From Epiperipatus broadwayi (taxonomy: Eukaryota > Onychophora > Udeonychophora > Euonychophora > Peripatidae): a DNA stretch of 64,000 nucleotides. The notes under the pieces were generated by a model, which made no database searches, was not told the DNA's origin, and saw nothing but the letters and a program-made list of their open reading frames with translations. Location of the stretch: assembly GCA_028023455.1 (NCBI GenBank), contig JAQFVV010006198.1, positions 34,037,979 to 34,101,978 on the forward strand. Reading direction: 5' to 3'. Made by a program: the position numbers and the translations under genes. Numbering within the stretch: position 1 is the first letter of the stretch; every line of letters starts with the position of its first letter. Of this stretch, positions 32,984 through 45,214 are shown piece after piece.

Positions 32984-34321
32984 AATAATACAATAAAACT
33001 TTGGTTCAACTTTCAACTAAAAAGATTGGACAAATATTTTTAACGTTTATAAATTAGGCCCCTTTTATAACGACACAAAGTATTAAAAACATAAAATGTG
33101 AATGTTCAACTTTTCTTAATTTAAGTATATATATATATGATTGAAAATGATTTTAATAAAATTATCATTACAGTTGTGGTCTTTAAAAATTACTTCACGT
33201 AAATTGTTTTGTATTGTTTAGGTATGTATTGGATATTCTAAGCTGAATTGGGAAGAATCTAGTGTATGTGTTGATTCGTGATTTATCATCTTTTGTGATT
33301 ATTTGAATGTATCCTATCCATGTCAAACATCAACCCACAATGAGATTGTATAATGTGACTAGATTAGTTTCTATAAAATATTAACTACTTTAATTCCATT
33401 GCTTAATTACTACTCTAAAACTATGCTATGCCATCTTATTAATGTATTCTTAGCTTCTTTTTTTTTCTATCATTACATAATATAGTATATTATCTTTAAA
33501 GATATCATTTTATATAGAAATTGTTTTTTATACAGGTTTCATCTGTATATTTACATTCACCATTTTACTCTCCTTTTTCCACCTAAAAATATTTATTTTA
33601 TCGTTGAAAAAAATGTAAATACTGTTTTAAATTATATAATCTCTTAAAATATACAAGTGTGTATTATATATTCATGAAGTGTATGTGTGTATATATCATG
33701 ATAATATTACTAGAAAATGCTATCTAGTGTTACAGGATCTAAATTACTAGCTGGAAAAAAAAGTTAGATTTTATAACATTAGATGACGTTTGCTGATAAT
33801 TATAAACTTTAGGTTGTGATATTTGATAATAATGAATGCCAGTTAGCATTATGCATTGGTTTATTATATACATGTGCGCCGGGAAAAGGGGCAAAACAAC
33901 ATTTGCACTATTTATTTTTAATTCAGACAGTTTTTAATGCTGATCAGTAAATTTCAAAGTTTATGCTTTTTCGCAGTAATTCTGATTCTCCCATTCCAGT
34001 TTGGCAACCTCATGTAAGTTTGAATAATAAACAATTAATAGATGATAGTGTTTAATTAATCCATATCCCTATTCATATCCTCGTCAGTGACGAATTTTAA
34101 ACCCGAATCTAGTGTATCTGAATTTTTGGGTTCTAATGCATCTTTTTTCCAGCCACACTTACCTATTTTTTTTTTTTTTACTATCAAACTGTCAGTCAGA
34201 AATTCAAATACAACTTAATGTTTTGAATTCAAGCACCAGTTTAGTAAATATATATTTTTGTGTCCTTGGTTTTGTTAATAATTGTAGACACCAATAGTAC
34301 TTGGTCATATTAATATACTAG
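32984..34321. other. Intergenic AT-rich DNA, nothing recognised
   Basis: No exon or defined repeat seen, apart from a faint family-A-like CCTCGTCAGTGACGAA near 34080. Confidence 0.5.
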
Positions 34322-34553
34322 TAACAAAACATCCCACGACTTGTGCTTACGTATTACTTTTAAGAAGCGAAACTATTTCGACAACTTTGTAGAAACTTGA
34401 ATCTAGTTTGGGAGATAGATAGGAAAGTACTGGATAAGGGTTTATTAAGCACTATTATTTGGCAGCTGTTGATTAATCAAGCTTACACTAGGTGGCAGAG
34501 CTGGGGTAGCTATTTATAACTAACATAGTCAGAGATCATGCGATGTTTTGTTA
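34322..34553. mobile_element. Family A-like MITE with clear terminal inverted repeats
   Basis: TAACAAAACATC opens and GATGTTTTGTTA closes the element, a perfect 12-base inverted pair, if the outer TA is read as the target duplication of a Tc1/mariner-type MITE. Internal GAATCTAGTTTGGGAGATA and the AGATCATGCGATG end resemble family A. Confidence 0.65.
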
Positions 34554-34952
34554 GTGTAATATGATTTTTAGCTATAAATAAAATATATATACTTTTTCCA
34601 ATATATTGCCATTAACTGCAACTGTAGCTACAATGTAATTCAACTATTGACTACTGCATCTGATACACAACGCCATTATTATAATTATTGCTGCTATCCC
34701 AAATTTAAATAAAGTAATACTTTTAAACTTTAAAAAAAAAAAACACTATGAATTATAAAATCGCACAACCAAAAAATTTTTCCAATTGTTTATATGAAAC
34801 TTATGAATTTTTTTAAAATCAAAATATTTTTGTGGATTTTTCTTTATATATAGTGCAAATAACAAGCAGTGCATTCTATTGTTTAGTTGCTAAACCTAGC
34901 TGATATATTTTTTTTAATTATTTCACGGTTAGATGGAGCTCATATACATTTC

Positions 34953-35020
34953 TCCGAGCATAATTGCCGAGAGATTCTTGACTTCGTTTAAGGAGAAGCT
35001 ACAGTACATCACATCACGCA
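34953..35020 (+). mobile_element. LINE family L 3' tail fragment
   Basis: GAGAGATTCTTGACTTCGTT, AAGGAGAAGC and CATCACATCAC match the 3' tail of the copies at 4440, 10084 and 20103. Confidence 0.65.
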
Positions 35021-35670
35021 AAGTTATTACTTATGTTATATATATAGCACAGACATGCATTGATACATATTAAATTTTAAATCCTGCCTTTAAAAAAATG
35101 ACATAAACTAGTTAAAATTAATACGCGCTATTAATTTTAATTAGAAGTTTAATTAAATTGCATTCCACCTCGAGACCAATTTTAGTTTAAACTGTTTAAA
35201 TTAGTTTTTTGAAATTATTATTATTCACTTACATTCTTACAATATATATATATATAATTTGATCAAATTTAAATTGGAGTCAAAACTATATATAAAACGT
35301 TACCAAAACTTGATATTTCGAAAAGTATATTTTATAAAAATATATACATTGATCTATGTCAATGAGTGAATGCTTGACATATTTTTATAATGTTCTATTT
35401 AATTGCTTATGTATAATGGAATGTGTTTTATAACTGTAATTTCTAGTTAATTACATAGTACTGTTAGAACTTTACAGTTATATATATATTGGATGTACAT
35501 ACTAACAAACTAAAAAAAAAAAATACATAAGTACTTATCATTAAAAGTGTTTAGCCATATAACATGTTTACAAGATTGTATTTCACAACATTATCATTTG
35601 ATAAATCATTACATTTACTCAAAATATTAAAAGTGAGACTGTCCAGTTTAATGAAAGCATTTTAAACCAC
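35021..35670. other. Intergenic AT-rich DNA, nothing recognised
   Basis: No features seen. Confidence 0.5.
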
Positions 35671-36083
35671 GAAACATCACATGATCACAATTTAATATGG
35701 TTACACAAACTTTACACAGAGGCTAAACTCTTAGCGCCACCAATGCAAGCCAAAGTAATCAATGGATGCATGAAGGTTTGTGCATAAAATCTTTATCTAA
35801 TGTATCCCTAGACTAGTTTCTAGCTCATGGCTTTCAGTGAGGAGCTTTGAATCTGAGAGCACTGGTGGAGGGTTGCATTAGATCCTAAGATCTAGGTGCA
35901 GTGCTTTCAGATCCAAAGAAGCTCACTGATGAAAGACACAAGTTAGAAACTAGTCTGGGGATATTGGAAGAGTAGGGTACTAGATAGGGATTTTATGCAC
36001 AAACCTTTTTGCCTCCATTGATTACTTTGGCTTGCACTAGTGTTGCTAATGCATGGAGAGTTTAGCCTCTGTGAATGCATTTT
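35671..36083. mobile_element. Foldback MITE family A, complete two-armed copy
   Basis: The left arm begins AAACATCACATGATCACAAT and carries ACACAGAGGCTAAACTC and GTGCAAGCC-like blocks. The right arm returns through TTAGATCCTAAGATCTAGG, AGAAACTAGTCTGG and GGAGAGTTTAGCCTCTGTG. The arms diverge by point changes and small gaps. Non-coding. Confidence 0.8.
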
Positions 36084-36879
36084 AATTTCATAAATTTTTA
36101 GAGCATTAATGTGGAATATTGGTAACATGTTGACTGTAAATTTAGGTAAATTTGTCAGTGTGCTTTGTGATGAAAATTTTATTTATCTAAATTATTTTTA
36201 AGGATACTTTAGTTATTGATAATTAATACACACATACACTTTTTAAAATAAAATATTAAATTTTTATTAAAATTAACAATTTCTTTAAAATACATTAATT
36301 GGTATTAGCACTTAATCTTTCCCCCCATTTCTACACTAAAAGTATTCTTCGGAATATCCTTTAAACTATATCGTTTTATGTTCAGTATATCATCTCTATT
36401 GATGAATTCTTAGCTGTTCTATTACTTCATTTTGTATTCATTTTAAAATATGTAATCTTTTTCTCTTCCATATATTTCATCTATTAATAATTATATTTCA
36501 TTTTATATATGTCTGTATATTCATTTTAGCCAGTGTGTTGTATATAATGCATATTTATTTATTTGATGTCATAAACTTCATGTGCTGCAATATTCTGAAA
36601 GCTTATGCTTCTGTATAATTTTCTAATAAAAAAAAATTCATTCGAGCATTTATTTATTTTTAATATATCACATAAAAAAGGAATTACATATAGAAAAAAC
36701 TTTAATCTATCCAGACTTTCATTCAAAAATATCATTTTCATATTATTTATACTTTAATCACATGGATAAAGACATTTGAAAAAGATATATGATTCCCATG
36801 TTGAATTAGCACTCAACAGTTGACCCAGGTTACAATTTGTCACATACAACAATATATCTTATTAAATAATCAGTAATTT
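36084..36879. other. Intergenic AT-rich DNA
   Basis: Nothing recognised except a short SINE-tail-like stretch near 36810-36840. Confidence 0.5.
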
Positions 36880-36924
36880 TTATTAATATAATAAGTTTCG
36901 ACTGTTCCTCGCAGTCTTCTTCAG
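36880..36924 (-). ncRNA. Hammerhead-ribozyme-like core
   Basis: On the - strand: CTGAAGA, a five-pair stem (GACTG/CAGTC) with loop CGAGGAA, GAAA, then CTTATTATATTAATAA, which can form a hairpin where stem III would be. The stem II loop differs from the other copies while the stem is kept. Confidence 0.4.
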
Positions 36925-37149
36925 ATCTCGATCTATTGCTCTACCTTTCCCTTGTAACCATTTTATTTTATTTGTCACATGTTATCCTTGCAGAGTATTC
37001 ATCTTATCAAATTACTATAATCTATTGTGAAGGTACCAACTGTATTGCACACACACTACTATGGTCCCACTCTCCTCAGATAAACACCTTAATGATTTTT
37101 AACATTATACATTTCTACCCTAAAAATGATTAGCAATATCATTAAAGTA

Positions 37150-37225
37150 TTTATCTAAAGATGATGGTATCATAGTTATACGTGATATTATCTAAGGATG
37201 ATGGTATCATAGTTGTACGTGCAGT
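37150..37225. repeat. Tandem duplication, about 44-bp unit
   Basis: ATCTAAAGATGATGGTATCA and ATCTAAGGATGATGGTATCA, each followed by TAGTT and TACGTG, stand next to each other. Confidence 0.85.
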
Positions 37226-37298
37226 ATGTTTATCTCCTTCATAATAAATTGCACTATTTGAGGATATGTGTTAATGTGTATATACACAATGTTTTCTA

Positions 37299-37703
37299 GT
37301 GAAGTTGCCTGAACACCATTTCTGAATTGCTACATTCTTTACATTACAACATAGCTTAGCTTTTCACCATAAAAATTTGAAAGCGCTAACCTATCTGGAC
37401 CAAAAATTATGAAGTATAATGGTCTGTTTCATACTTTATGTACTAACATGAAATTTTGTTTTAAATTGGGCAAAACTGCTATTAAAATGCTTGAAATGAT
37501 GCAAACTGTGCATGGCAATAAAACCATGAGTCGCGAGCATTTTCAAGTGGTTTCCAGAATTTTACGATGACAGGGGGCTGTACTGAAGATGATTCACAAA
37601 TTTTTGTAGTGAATAACTAAACTCTGTAGATACATAGCACATGCATTGATTTACGTTGCAGGAATCTTAGAAAGAGAATGTCACCTTTTCAGTGGAACCT
37701 ATT
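37299..37703 (+). mobile_element. Mariner relic with transposase N-terminus
   Basis: The + frame near 37446-37570 reads FCFKLGKTAIKMLEMMQTVH, then GNKTMSREHFQVVSRIL and a stop. This is the first helix-turn-helix of mariner transposase (FCVKLGKTATETFEMLQxxYGxxxMSRxxVFxWxxRF). The DDD catalytic domain is missing and the right end follows within 130 bases, so it is an internal deletion derivative. The ends resemble those at 30341-30833. Confidence 0.8.
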
Positions 37704-37814
37704 ACATATATACCTATAGACAAATTTTAGTTTTGAACTTATAAAAGTGAATAATCAGGAATTTAGATCCTAATCATTATTGAATCTTTTGTTATCAGCA
37801 TCATTTCAAACATT

Positions 37815-37975
37815 ATAAATCCACTGTAGAATGAAGGTATCTCCAAGTTCAACCTATGTCCGATATCTAGCCTCTCTTCTCCACATCATTCCAGCCCACT
37901 TCTTTATTTCATCCATCCATCTCATATGTGGTCTCTTTCTAGATCTTTTACAAACTCTTGAAATTCCATTTAAGA
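37815..37975 (-). pseudogene. RTE-like LINE C-terminal fragment
   Basis: On the - strand the translation contains RSRKRPHMRWMDEIKKWAGM followed by WRREARYR and ELGDTFILQW. This fits the C-terminal signature of RTE-clade and related LINE proteins (GRPxxRWxDDIxxxAGxxWxxxAxDRxxWRxLGEAYVQQW). A stop codon interrupts it. Confidence 0.75.
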
Positions 37976-38559
37976 TTTATTAGTGGTTTAAATCAATATG
38001 AAGCGATTTAACTCTCATTTGCATATTAGCCTATATTATTTTATACATTTGCATATTAGTATAGTTTTGGAAATTGTGTTGTCCTTGATAATGAAGGGTA
38101 AGCCTTTGAAAACGTTTGGATAATTTATAATTTGTTGATATTTATCTATATATCATATTTTGTCGTTTGAGATATATTTTGAATTGTATTTATTTTAACG
38201 GATTTAAATTTTACATTAGTATCTTTATCACACATCTGTGTTCGTTTTACATATATTATTTATATCAACATGTGTTCTTTCTATTCTAATATTACTTATA
38301 TTTCAAGCTCTTTATCAGTTCTTAGCCCCTGAGCAATGGCTAAAGCTGGTCTACGAATAAAATCATCTTATTTTATTATCACTTTATATTTTGATTAGAT
38401 CTATTAAGCATCATTCTATTCAAGAGGTGTCTACATAAGCATTAGTAGGCAATAAACATTAGATTGTGGTGCTAACCAGATCTCCAGCTAATGGTTTTCA
38501 TTAGTGAGGAACTCTATATTGCACATTTAACCATCACCATTAAATTGATATTGCAAGAT
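37976..38559. other. Intergenic DNA with a worn family A trace
   Basis: Near 38410-38530 the sequence GTCTACATAAGCATTAGTAG, then TTTTCATTAGTGAGGAAC, suggests a very decayed family A MITE. No gene. Confidence 0.4.
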
Positions 38560-38900
38560 GTCCAAAGTTATTTTATGGTGAACTTGAATATGGTTTTTAT
38601 GAGATGGGTAGAATCATTTGTCATAAAAAATTATCGTAGATATTTTAAACAAATGGAATGTTGATTCTTCAATTGGAAAGATATGGCAGAGAACAAAATA
38701 CACTGGAGAGCTACAATTAGATATTTCAGAATGGAGTTTTCTGCTAAAGAGATTAAAAGACAGCATGACAGAATATCAAGTAAACAGATCAATCGACCAG
38801 TATGTTCTATATGCGGATGAATTTGTTTTACAGACTGGTTTGTAGAGTTTTTTCTTTTCCCTTGGAATCAAAATCATCTTTTTGTTTACAAATGGCTACA
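38560..38900 (+). pseudogene. LINE-like fragment, weak
   Basis: ATIRYFRMEFSAKEIKRQHD followed by RISSKQINRPVCSICG parallels the segment at 56930-57020 (FAPEEIKKQCEMQSKQTK). That segment follows an RTE-like reverse transcriptase remnant. Probably the C-terminal part of the same LINE family. Confidence 0.4.
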
Positions 38901-40408
38901 CATGTTACTTCAAAGTCATGGTTATTAATAGTTTGGGATAATTTGTATATTTATAGAAATTATTTGAACTAAAAATTAGTCTTAGATTAAAAATAAGGTA
39001 ATTGTAAATCAACATATTTTGCAGAAGTAAATTATCATTATTTCAAATGCGCAATTGTTTATGCTTTAGAATCATTTATAAAACATTTCTTAAATTAAAA
39101 TTAGTGCTGGATAAAAAACATGGCTTTTGTAAATTAAGTTTATCTAATGTACATGCATGCAATACACATATATTGGACTGTTTCCATCATTTAACTGAAT
39201 CAAGAATGACTTTAGAAACATTTTTAAATTTTATTTAAGCACAAACATAGAATAGCTAATAATGAAAAAGATAGTAATAAGTTGGAAAAAGGATCTTCAT
39301 ACACAAATCTGAGTAAATAGATTTGGAAAACTTATTAACATGCTTCGAGGCCATTTTAAACAATATTTTGATATATCACATTACAGTAATACCATGAGCA
39401 CAAATACTTGTATGCAAGATTGAATTACTGAATATAAACAAAAACGTGGCCGATTGAGGAAGGATTTGTCCCATTGCTCATATTGTACAGAAAAATGTTA
39501 TAGATCTTAAACAAATTTTTAACTTTTATTTTTATATATTTTCTTTCAAACTGTGGATTACTCAACCTTCATCATCACTGGTTGTTCTTTATTAATTATG
39601 AATTTAGTAATTATTAATGTAAAACAAGATTTTTTTTTCTAAATTATTTCAATTGAAAACACAAGATTTGTTTCAATAGTATTGTATATTTTATTCTTCA
39701 TAAAATATATTGGGTTCTAATGAAATCATTAGACCATTTAACATCCTGGTCTTTGGGATTAGTCAACCATATCTATACCAGGGTCAAACCTTCTCTCCAT
39801 ATATTTTTTTAAGTGCTGCCACTAGTATGAGGTAATTGCAAATCACCTCTAGATCTAGTATGACTCGTATTGAATAATATTATAGCCACTTCTGGTGCAC
39901 CAAATGATTCTAATCCTATCCAGGCTACCAGTAGATTTTGTTTTTCCATTCCAAGTATTTTTTTTTCTCTAGAATCCACTGCATTTATCTGTTCACATTC
40001 TTTTGGTTGGGTTTAAATCCGTCTTTTGCATTATGTAGTCATACTGCTATCAAATGCATACTAATTCAGCCATCCATTCAATAATTTTCCTTTCTGTGGC
40101 AATGAGCATTCGTATAATATTAGGAAAACTGTAGATGTAAATTCATGTCAGGATCCTTCCAGTAGGCATATTTGTACATGACTTTCAACAAGAAAATGCT
40201 TTCACTTGACAGATCTCCAGCAAACATAATATATAGCACAGGGCAAATGGCAGTTAAAGTTAGGTCTTATATTTCAAGCTTTTGATGGATATTTTATAAG
40301 TAATTAACTGGTCCTGACCAACAAACACATCCAGTGGATTTAGTAACGCATCTCATTTAAAATTTTGCAACACTGATTGTTATTCATTGTACCAAGATAT
40401 ATTAAACC
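38901..40408. other. Intergenic AT-rich DNA, nothing recognised
   Basis: An open frame at 39047-39238 has no recognisable domain. Confidence 0.45.
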
Positions 40409-40996
40409 AAGCGGTCAGCAACGTTTTAGATATTGCGGGCCATTAACATAATTTTTAAAGGTACGAATCAATACAATACATATATATTTATTTATAAATT
40501 GTTTTATTTTGTTAATATAATGTTCATTATATTTCATAAAAACAAATGAATATATAAATATGTATTTGCTACGTTTTACATATATAATTTTCTAATTCTT
40601 ATCTACAAAAATTATTTAAGATTATTAACGAATAGTATCTATTCTTTAATAATTTTTATAATGTGTTAGTTCACCCAATTACCAAGGGTGCGCCATAGTC
40701 AAATTTTATGCCTAGTCAATTGTACAAAAATCCTATTTTGTTACTTTTTCTATGCCGCTGATTGAGTAGGGGTTAATTAAACGCCTTTGAGGTAGATGTT
40801 TTGCAAGTCACAATAGTATTTTGTAACAAATCAATTAGTAATATAATGTTCTTGTTCTATTTTACATATAATAATACAGCTTAAACATTTATTTTTTTAT
40901 TTAGAAATTTTATTAAATGAGATCAGGGAATTTAAATATCTTAATTTCTTTGCAGACAATTAAAATTACATCAAGGACTGCCGATTGCTGGTCTAG
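40409..40996. mobile_element. Possible decayed non-autonomous hAT
   Basis: AAGCGGTCAGCAACGTTTTA near 40409 resembles a hAT 5' terminus followed by a GCGGGCC block. GACTGCCGATTGCTGG near 40977 is a partial inverted match. No target duplication was found. Confidence 0.3.
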
Positions 40997-41849
40997 GGCA
41001 TATCTAACCAGCTTTACCTTATCTCATTTTTAAAATTTTTTTGTTTAATTAAAACATGTAAACTACCTAATCTGATTAAATTTCAAATCCATAAGCTATA
41101 TAATTCAATTGGGTTTCTTTTGATAATTTTTATATAAAATTTTTGTTTTAATTATTTTCAAATAATTGTACTATTCCACGAAAACTAACAAAACTTAAAC
41201 TTTGTCCTTTTTTAACAGAATTAAGCCCCCCCCTCCCAATATATGTAACTACTGCTTCAATTATTTTTAAAAAATATATTTTAATTTTTCTTCCCTTTTC
41301 AAATAAAGATTTTTTATTTCTAAACGAAAAAAAATAAAAACAATATAGTTATTTAAAACTTCATAAGTAAAAGAAGTTATTTCTGGTACTTAATTTGTCT
41401 AAATTTTTCCTTATCTTAAAACTGTCTCTCTTACACAAAAAAATCTACTTTTTTTTTCCTTAAAAAAAAATTGTTCTAAACTAATTGCATTTAGCCATTC
41501 TATCTCCTTACTTTATTCACATAGCTCACACTTTAAAGAAGACTACAAGTTAAAGTACTCAAATGCTAAAGTGAAAATAATAGATGAAATGAAAAATTGA
41601 AAGTAAAAAAAAAGTTGGCCTTCTGCACCCAAACAAAATATTAGTGCCATTTCTTTACTACACAATTCACTTCTTTCTTGCAGCAATCAATCTCCTAAAA
41701 AAATAATCAATCACATTGAAATATCCTTGTTACCAAACTTGTGGAATATTCACTTATATTTCAAATATCAGACATTTTTTTATTAAGAAATAAATTTACT
41801 TCGGAAGTTTACATGAACTATGATATATAATGTTATTTGAAATCAAGAA
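40997..41849. other. Intergenic AT-rich DNA, nothing recognised
   Basis: Homopolymer-rich. No features. Confidence 0.5.
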
Positions 41850-42440
41850 TCTGTAGGGGTATCACTTCGTTGCCCTGCCCACCCAGGGGGGCAGGTCCTA
41901 TACAGTCCTGAACATTTCCCTATGCCAGCACACCTCAATGCATGGGACCCCACGTCGTCAATCATTGTGCAGCTAGACAAATTTATTTGACACCTTGGCT
42001 ATTGGATGATTAAGGAAAAGATTTCTTGGACACACCATGTCACTACTCCCATGTTCTCGTCCCTTACAGACATTAATCTGCAAATGTAAAGGACCCACTG
42101 GCTCCTGCAATTACATCAGATGCGATGCATTCAGGCTACCATTCATGGTCACCCCAATAACTACAGTAAGACATGGCTTCAGCAATCACCTCTATAGTTT
42201 AGACAGGATTTTTTGTAGCAATATTTGGTATATGGTCCAGAGCCATCTGCTCCCAGGTATCAGAGAACAGTTTAGCCAGGGCCAGTAGGTGATCTCTAGT
42301 TCCTAAACTATACATGAGTTCCCTGAACACCTCCCACAGACTTTTCATGCTGGATTGGAATATTAGGTGACACCTGGTGAGCCATTTCGAACAGTATTAT
42401 GATGGCCATGCGGATTGTAGCGAAGGTACCACTCATTGCT
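41850..42440 (-). other. GC-richer block of unknown origin with broken coding traces
   Basis: It stands out from its AT-rich surroundings. On the - strand one frame reads SVWEVFRELMYSLGTRDHLL followed by ALAKLFSDTWEQMALDHIP, then after one stop TIEVIAEAMSYCSYWG. On the + strand an 83-codon frame (42037-42288) is also open. The - strand peptide has protein-like composition, but I do not recognise the family. A mobile-element protein or a processed pseudogene fragment are the leading options. Confidence 0.4.
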
Positions 42441-43044
42441 TTATACATATCCAGTATTAAGGCGCAGATTTTTACTTATGAACAATATGTATCTGCATTC
42501 CATTGAGTAATATCTATTTCTATCAGTTTCTGTTAGAATATTTGTTACATTCAAATGTGTATCGGTGGTAGAGATTTGAGTATAATGTTAAATATATTTG
42601 GTGAAATTTTGTCTGTGCTCATTTTGTGATATAATTCTGTGATGCTGAGCAATTTTCTAATCATAGAAATCTTTTAAGCGGCTTTTAAAATAACCTTCAG
42701 TTTCACTTCTACAATATTTGTACAAGATAGTATATATTAAATCTTATGACTCAGCTTTTTTAAAACCCAGTTTTTTTTAAAAGAGCAATTATTTATTTTT
42801 AAAGCTTTAATATAACAAATATGTAGTGCTATTATGTCAATTGTAACAAAATTTGTGATTAAAGATCTAAAATCCTATCTGAATATTGCAAAATTTTATT
42901 TTTAGTTCATAACAAAGTTCTATGTAATAATTTTGAAAAAAAAAAGCAAATGTCATAAAATTATATTGAACTTTATTATTAAGAGCCATTTCAATTATTT
43001 TAAATTCACATCTTTATAATACATATGTACAAACTGTGTGAAAA

Positions 43045-43450
43045 GGTGATTGGTTCTCTCTCCTGCATGCAGCTCCATCTCTGAATCAACTTATGTATTA
43101 TGTAGAGATATTCTCACAATTTTTTTTAAAATTACTAATATGTATAGATCACAAGTTTGTATCTTAATCTACAATGAACAAAATGTTAAAATTAAATAAT
43201 TGTTTTAAATTGGACAAAACTGTTACTGACATATTTGAAATGATTCAAACTGTGTACAACAGAGAAGCCTTGATTTTCACGAATATTCTCAAATGGAAAG
43301 ATTACACAAACATAATTTCATGTTGTAATTTGTGATGCAGACAAGCTAGAACTAAAATTTTTGTGAATAACCTAATTGTTGCTACATAATACAGGAGTTG
43401 ATTAATAGATGAAGTTACAAGCAGCTTAGTATTAGCCATCTTTTTATTGG
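43045..43450 (+). mobile_element. Mariner relic with transposase N-terminus
   Basis: The left side has CATGCAGCTCCATCTCTGAA and the right side ends in TATTGGGACACACTCC, as in the other two copies. The + frame near 43204-43300 reads CFKLDKTVTDIFEMIQTVYN, then NILKWK, the same helix-turn-helix region. The catalytic domain is absent. It directly abuts, and has probably inserted into, the Gypsy remnant at 43452. Confidence 0.78.
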
Positions 43451-43451
43451 G

Positions 43452-44720
43452 ACACACTCCCCTGTAGCATTTTCATTAAAGTCTCTCGAAAACTGAGAAA
43501 CACTATGATCATATTGACAGAGAGGCCTTAGCTTTGATCACTAGCATTAAAAAATTGCATGATTATCTTTATGGTTGACCATTCATAATACAGACCAATC
43601 ATAGACTTCGTATCTGATAAAGGGTTCCCTCTGTGTGCCTCATTACAAATGCTGAAATAGTTCAATTTTTTATCAGACTATAAATTTTAAATTGGAATAC
43701 ATAGAAAATAATATCTCTATGTGGATATCTTAAGTTGTTTGCCTGCAGAGGCTGCAAACTATGTAAACTCAAAAAGTCGATCAATTAATATGACTTGAAT
43801 TAAATGCAACAGTTAAACAGTAAATCAATTGCAGAATAGACCACTAAGCAATTCTAGATTCCAAGTTATTGAAATGGATCCAACAGAGATGGCCAAACAA
43901 AAACCTAATGAGATGCATCTAGCCTACTGGACACAAAGGCTAGAGCTCTCAATTGAAAATAACTACAGTCTGGGATCAAGAGTTGTGATTCCACCAGCTG
44001 GTTGATCGCAAGTGTTTAAGCTTTTACATAATGGACACCCAGGGATCATCAGAATAAAAACGTTAGCTAGATCTTATGTCTGGTTGCCTACTTTGGATTC
44101 TGACATTAAATCTAAGGTCCATCATTGCAGGTCCTTGGGACCAGAATTCATGTTGACTATGTAGTCTCATGAAAGAGCAAATTCTTACTAATAGCTGTTG
44201 ATTCATACTCCAAGTGGCTGGAGATAGTGGAAGTATCATCACTCCAGTTTCACCGCAACTACTGAGACCCTTAGGAAGGCTATTCACTACACACTGGCTT
44301 GCCTTAAACTAGTTTCAGACAATGACACAACTTTCACATCTATATTCAGATAAATTTTGTACAAACAATAGCATTGAACTACTGTTCAACCCACCATTCC
44401 ACCCAGAGAGAATTTCCAGGTGGTGACTAATTCAAAAGACTAAAAAAAAGCTGACACAGGTAGTTGGAACACCTTTAATACCAGAATGCTTTTAGCACAA
44501 CATCCTACACCAAACATAGTCATTGGCAAAATGCCAGCTGAATTACAATTTGCCAGGGATCTAAAAACTAACCTGTTAGTTCTCAGGCCTAATTCTGCTA
44601 AAAATAAAATAAAATTGAAAAATAGAAATACTAAAGTGTAGATAGGCAACCAATTCCTATGTAGCATGTATAGTAGAACCACCAAATGCGTTCAGCAATT
44701 GTGATCAAATTGAAAAGATT
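43452..44720 (+). pseudogene. Ty3/Gypsy retrotransposon pol remnant: RNase H and integrase
   Basis: Broken frames follow Gypsy pol order. RNase H: PVAFSLKSLEN, then HYDHIDREALALITSIKKLH and FIIQTNHR (43452-43610). Integrase zinc finger, HHCC type: LLHNGHPGIIRIKTLARSYV followed by WLPTLDSDIKSKVHHC (about 44010-44130). Integrase core: RVHVDYV, LLIAVDSYSKWLEIVEVSS (about 44140-44240), and a SDND/T-like DNDTTF region with the first Asp in VDSYSKW and the second in SDND (about 44320). A C-terminal domain reads KMPAELQFARDLKTNLL (about 44530). Stops and frameshifts occur throughout. Gag, protease and reverse transcriptase are not present to the left, where the mariner relic sits. Confidence 0.88.
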
Positions 44721-44914
44721 GCAAAATAGTAGTTGTTCAAACAGCTGATGGATGGCAGCACCACAGACATAGAAACCAGCTAAGGTCAACAGTGAAGAGT
44801 CACCAACCAGCAGTGATAAGTCTACAAAGTTCAATTTCCAGATCTACAAATGAAGACAGTGACACCTCAGACATAAAAACCAGCTAAGGCTGAACTATAC
44901 ATCACCAGTCAACA

Positions 44915-45075
44915 GTGAAGAGTCATCAGAAAACTGAAGAGTCACCAGTGATAAGTCTACAGTGAAGAGTCATCAGAAAACTGAAGAGTCACCAGCCAGC
45001 AGTGATAAGTCTACAGTGAAGAGTCATCAGAAAACTGAAGTCACCAGCCAGCAGTGATAAGTCTACAAAGTTCAG
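44915..45075 (+). repeat. Minisatellite in the Gypsy 3' region
   Basis: About three units of 47-54 bases beginning GTGAAGAGTCATCAGAAAAC and ending GTGATAAGTCTACA, starting at 44915, 44962 and 45016. Read in frame it gives Ser/Thr/Lys-rich repeats, so it may once have coded for the end of pol or an extra domain. Confidence 0.85.
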
Positions 45076-45214
45076 TTTCCAGATTTACAAATGAGGACAG
45101 TGGACCTGCTGATGAAATCACCAAACCTGAAGAAGCTGAAAAGTGATGAAGACATCTACCAAAGCATCTGAATGACTACATTCCCCAGGGCTAATTTTGG
45201 CCAGGGGAAGGGAG

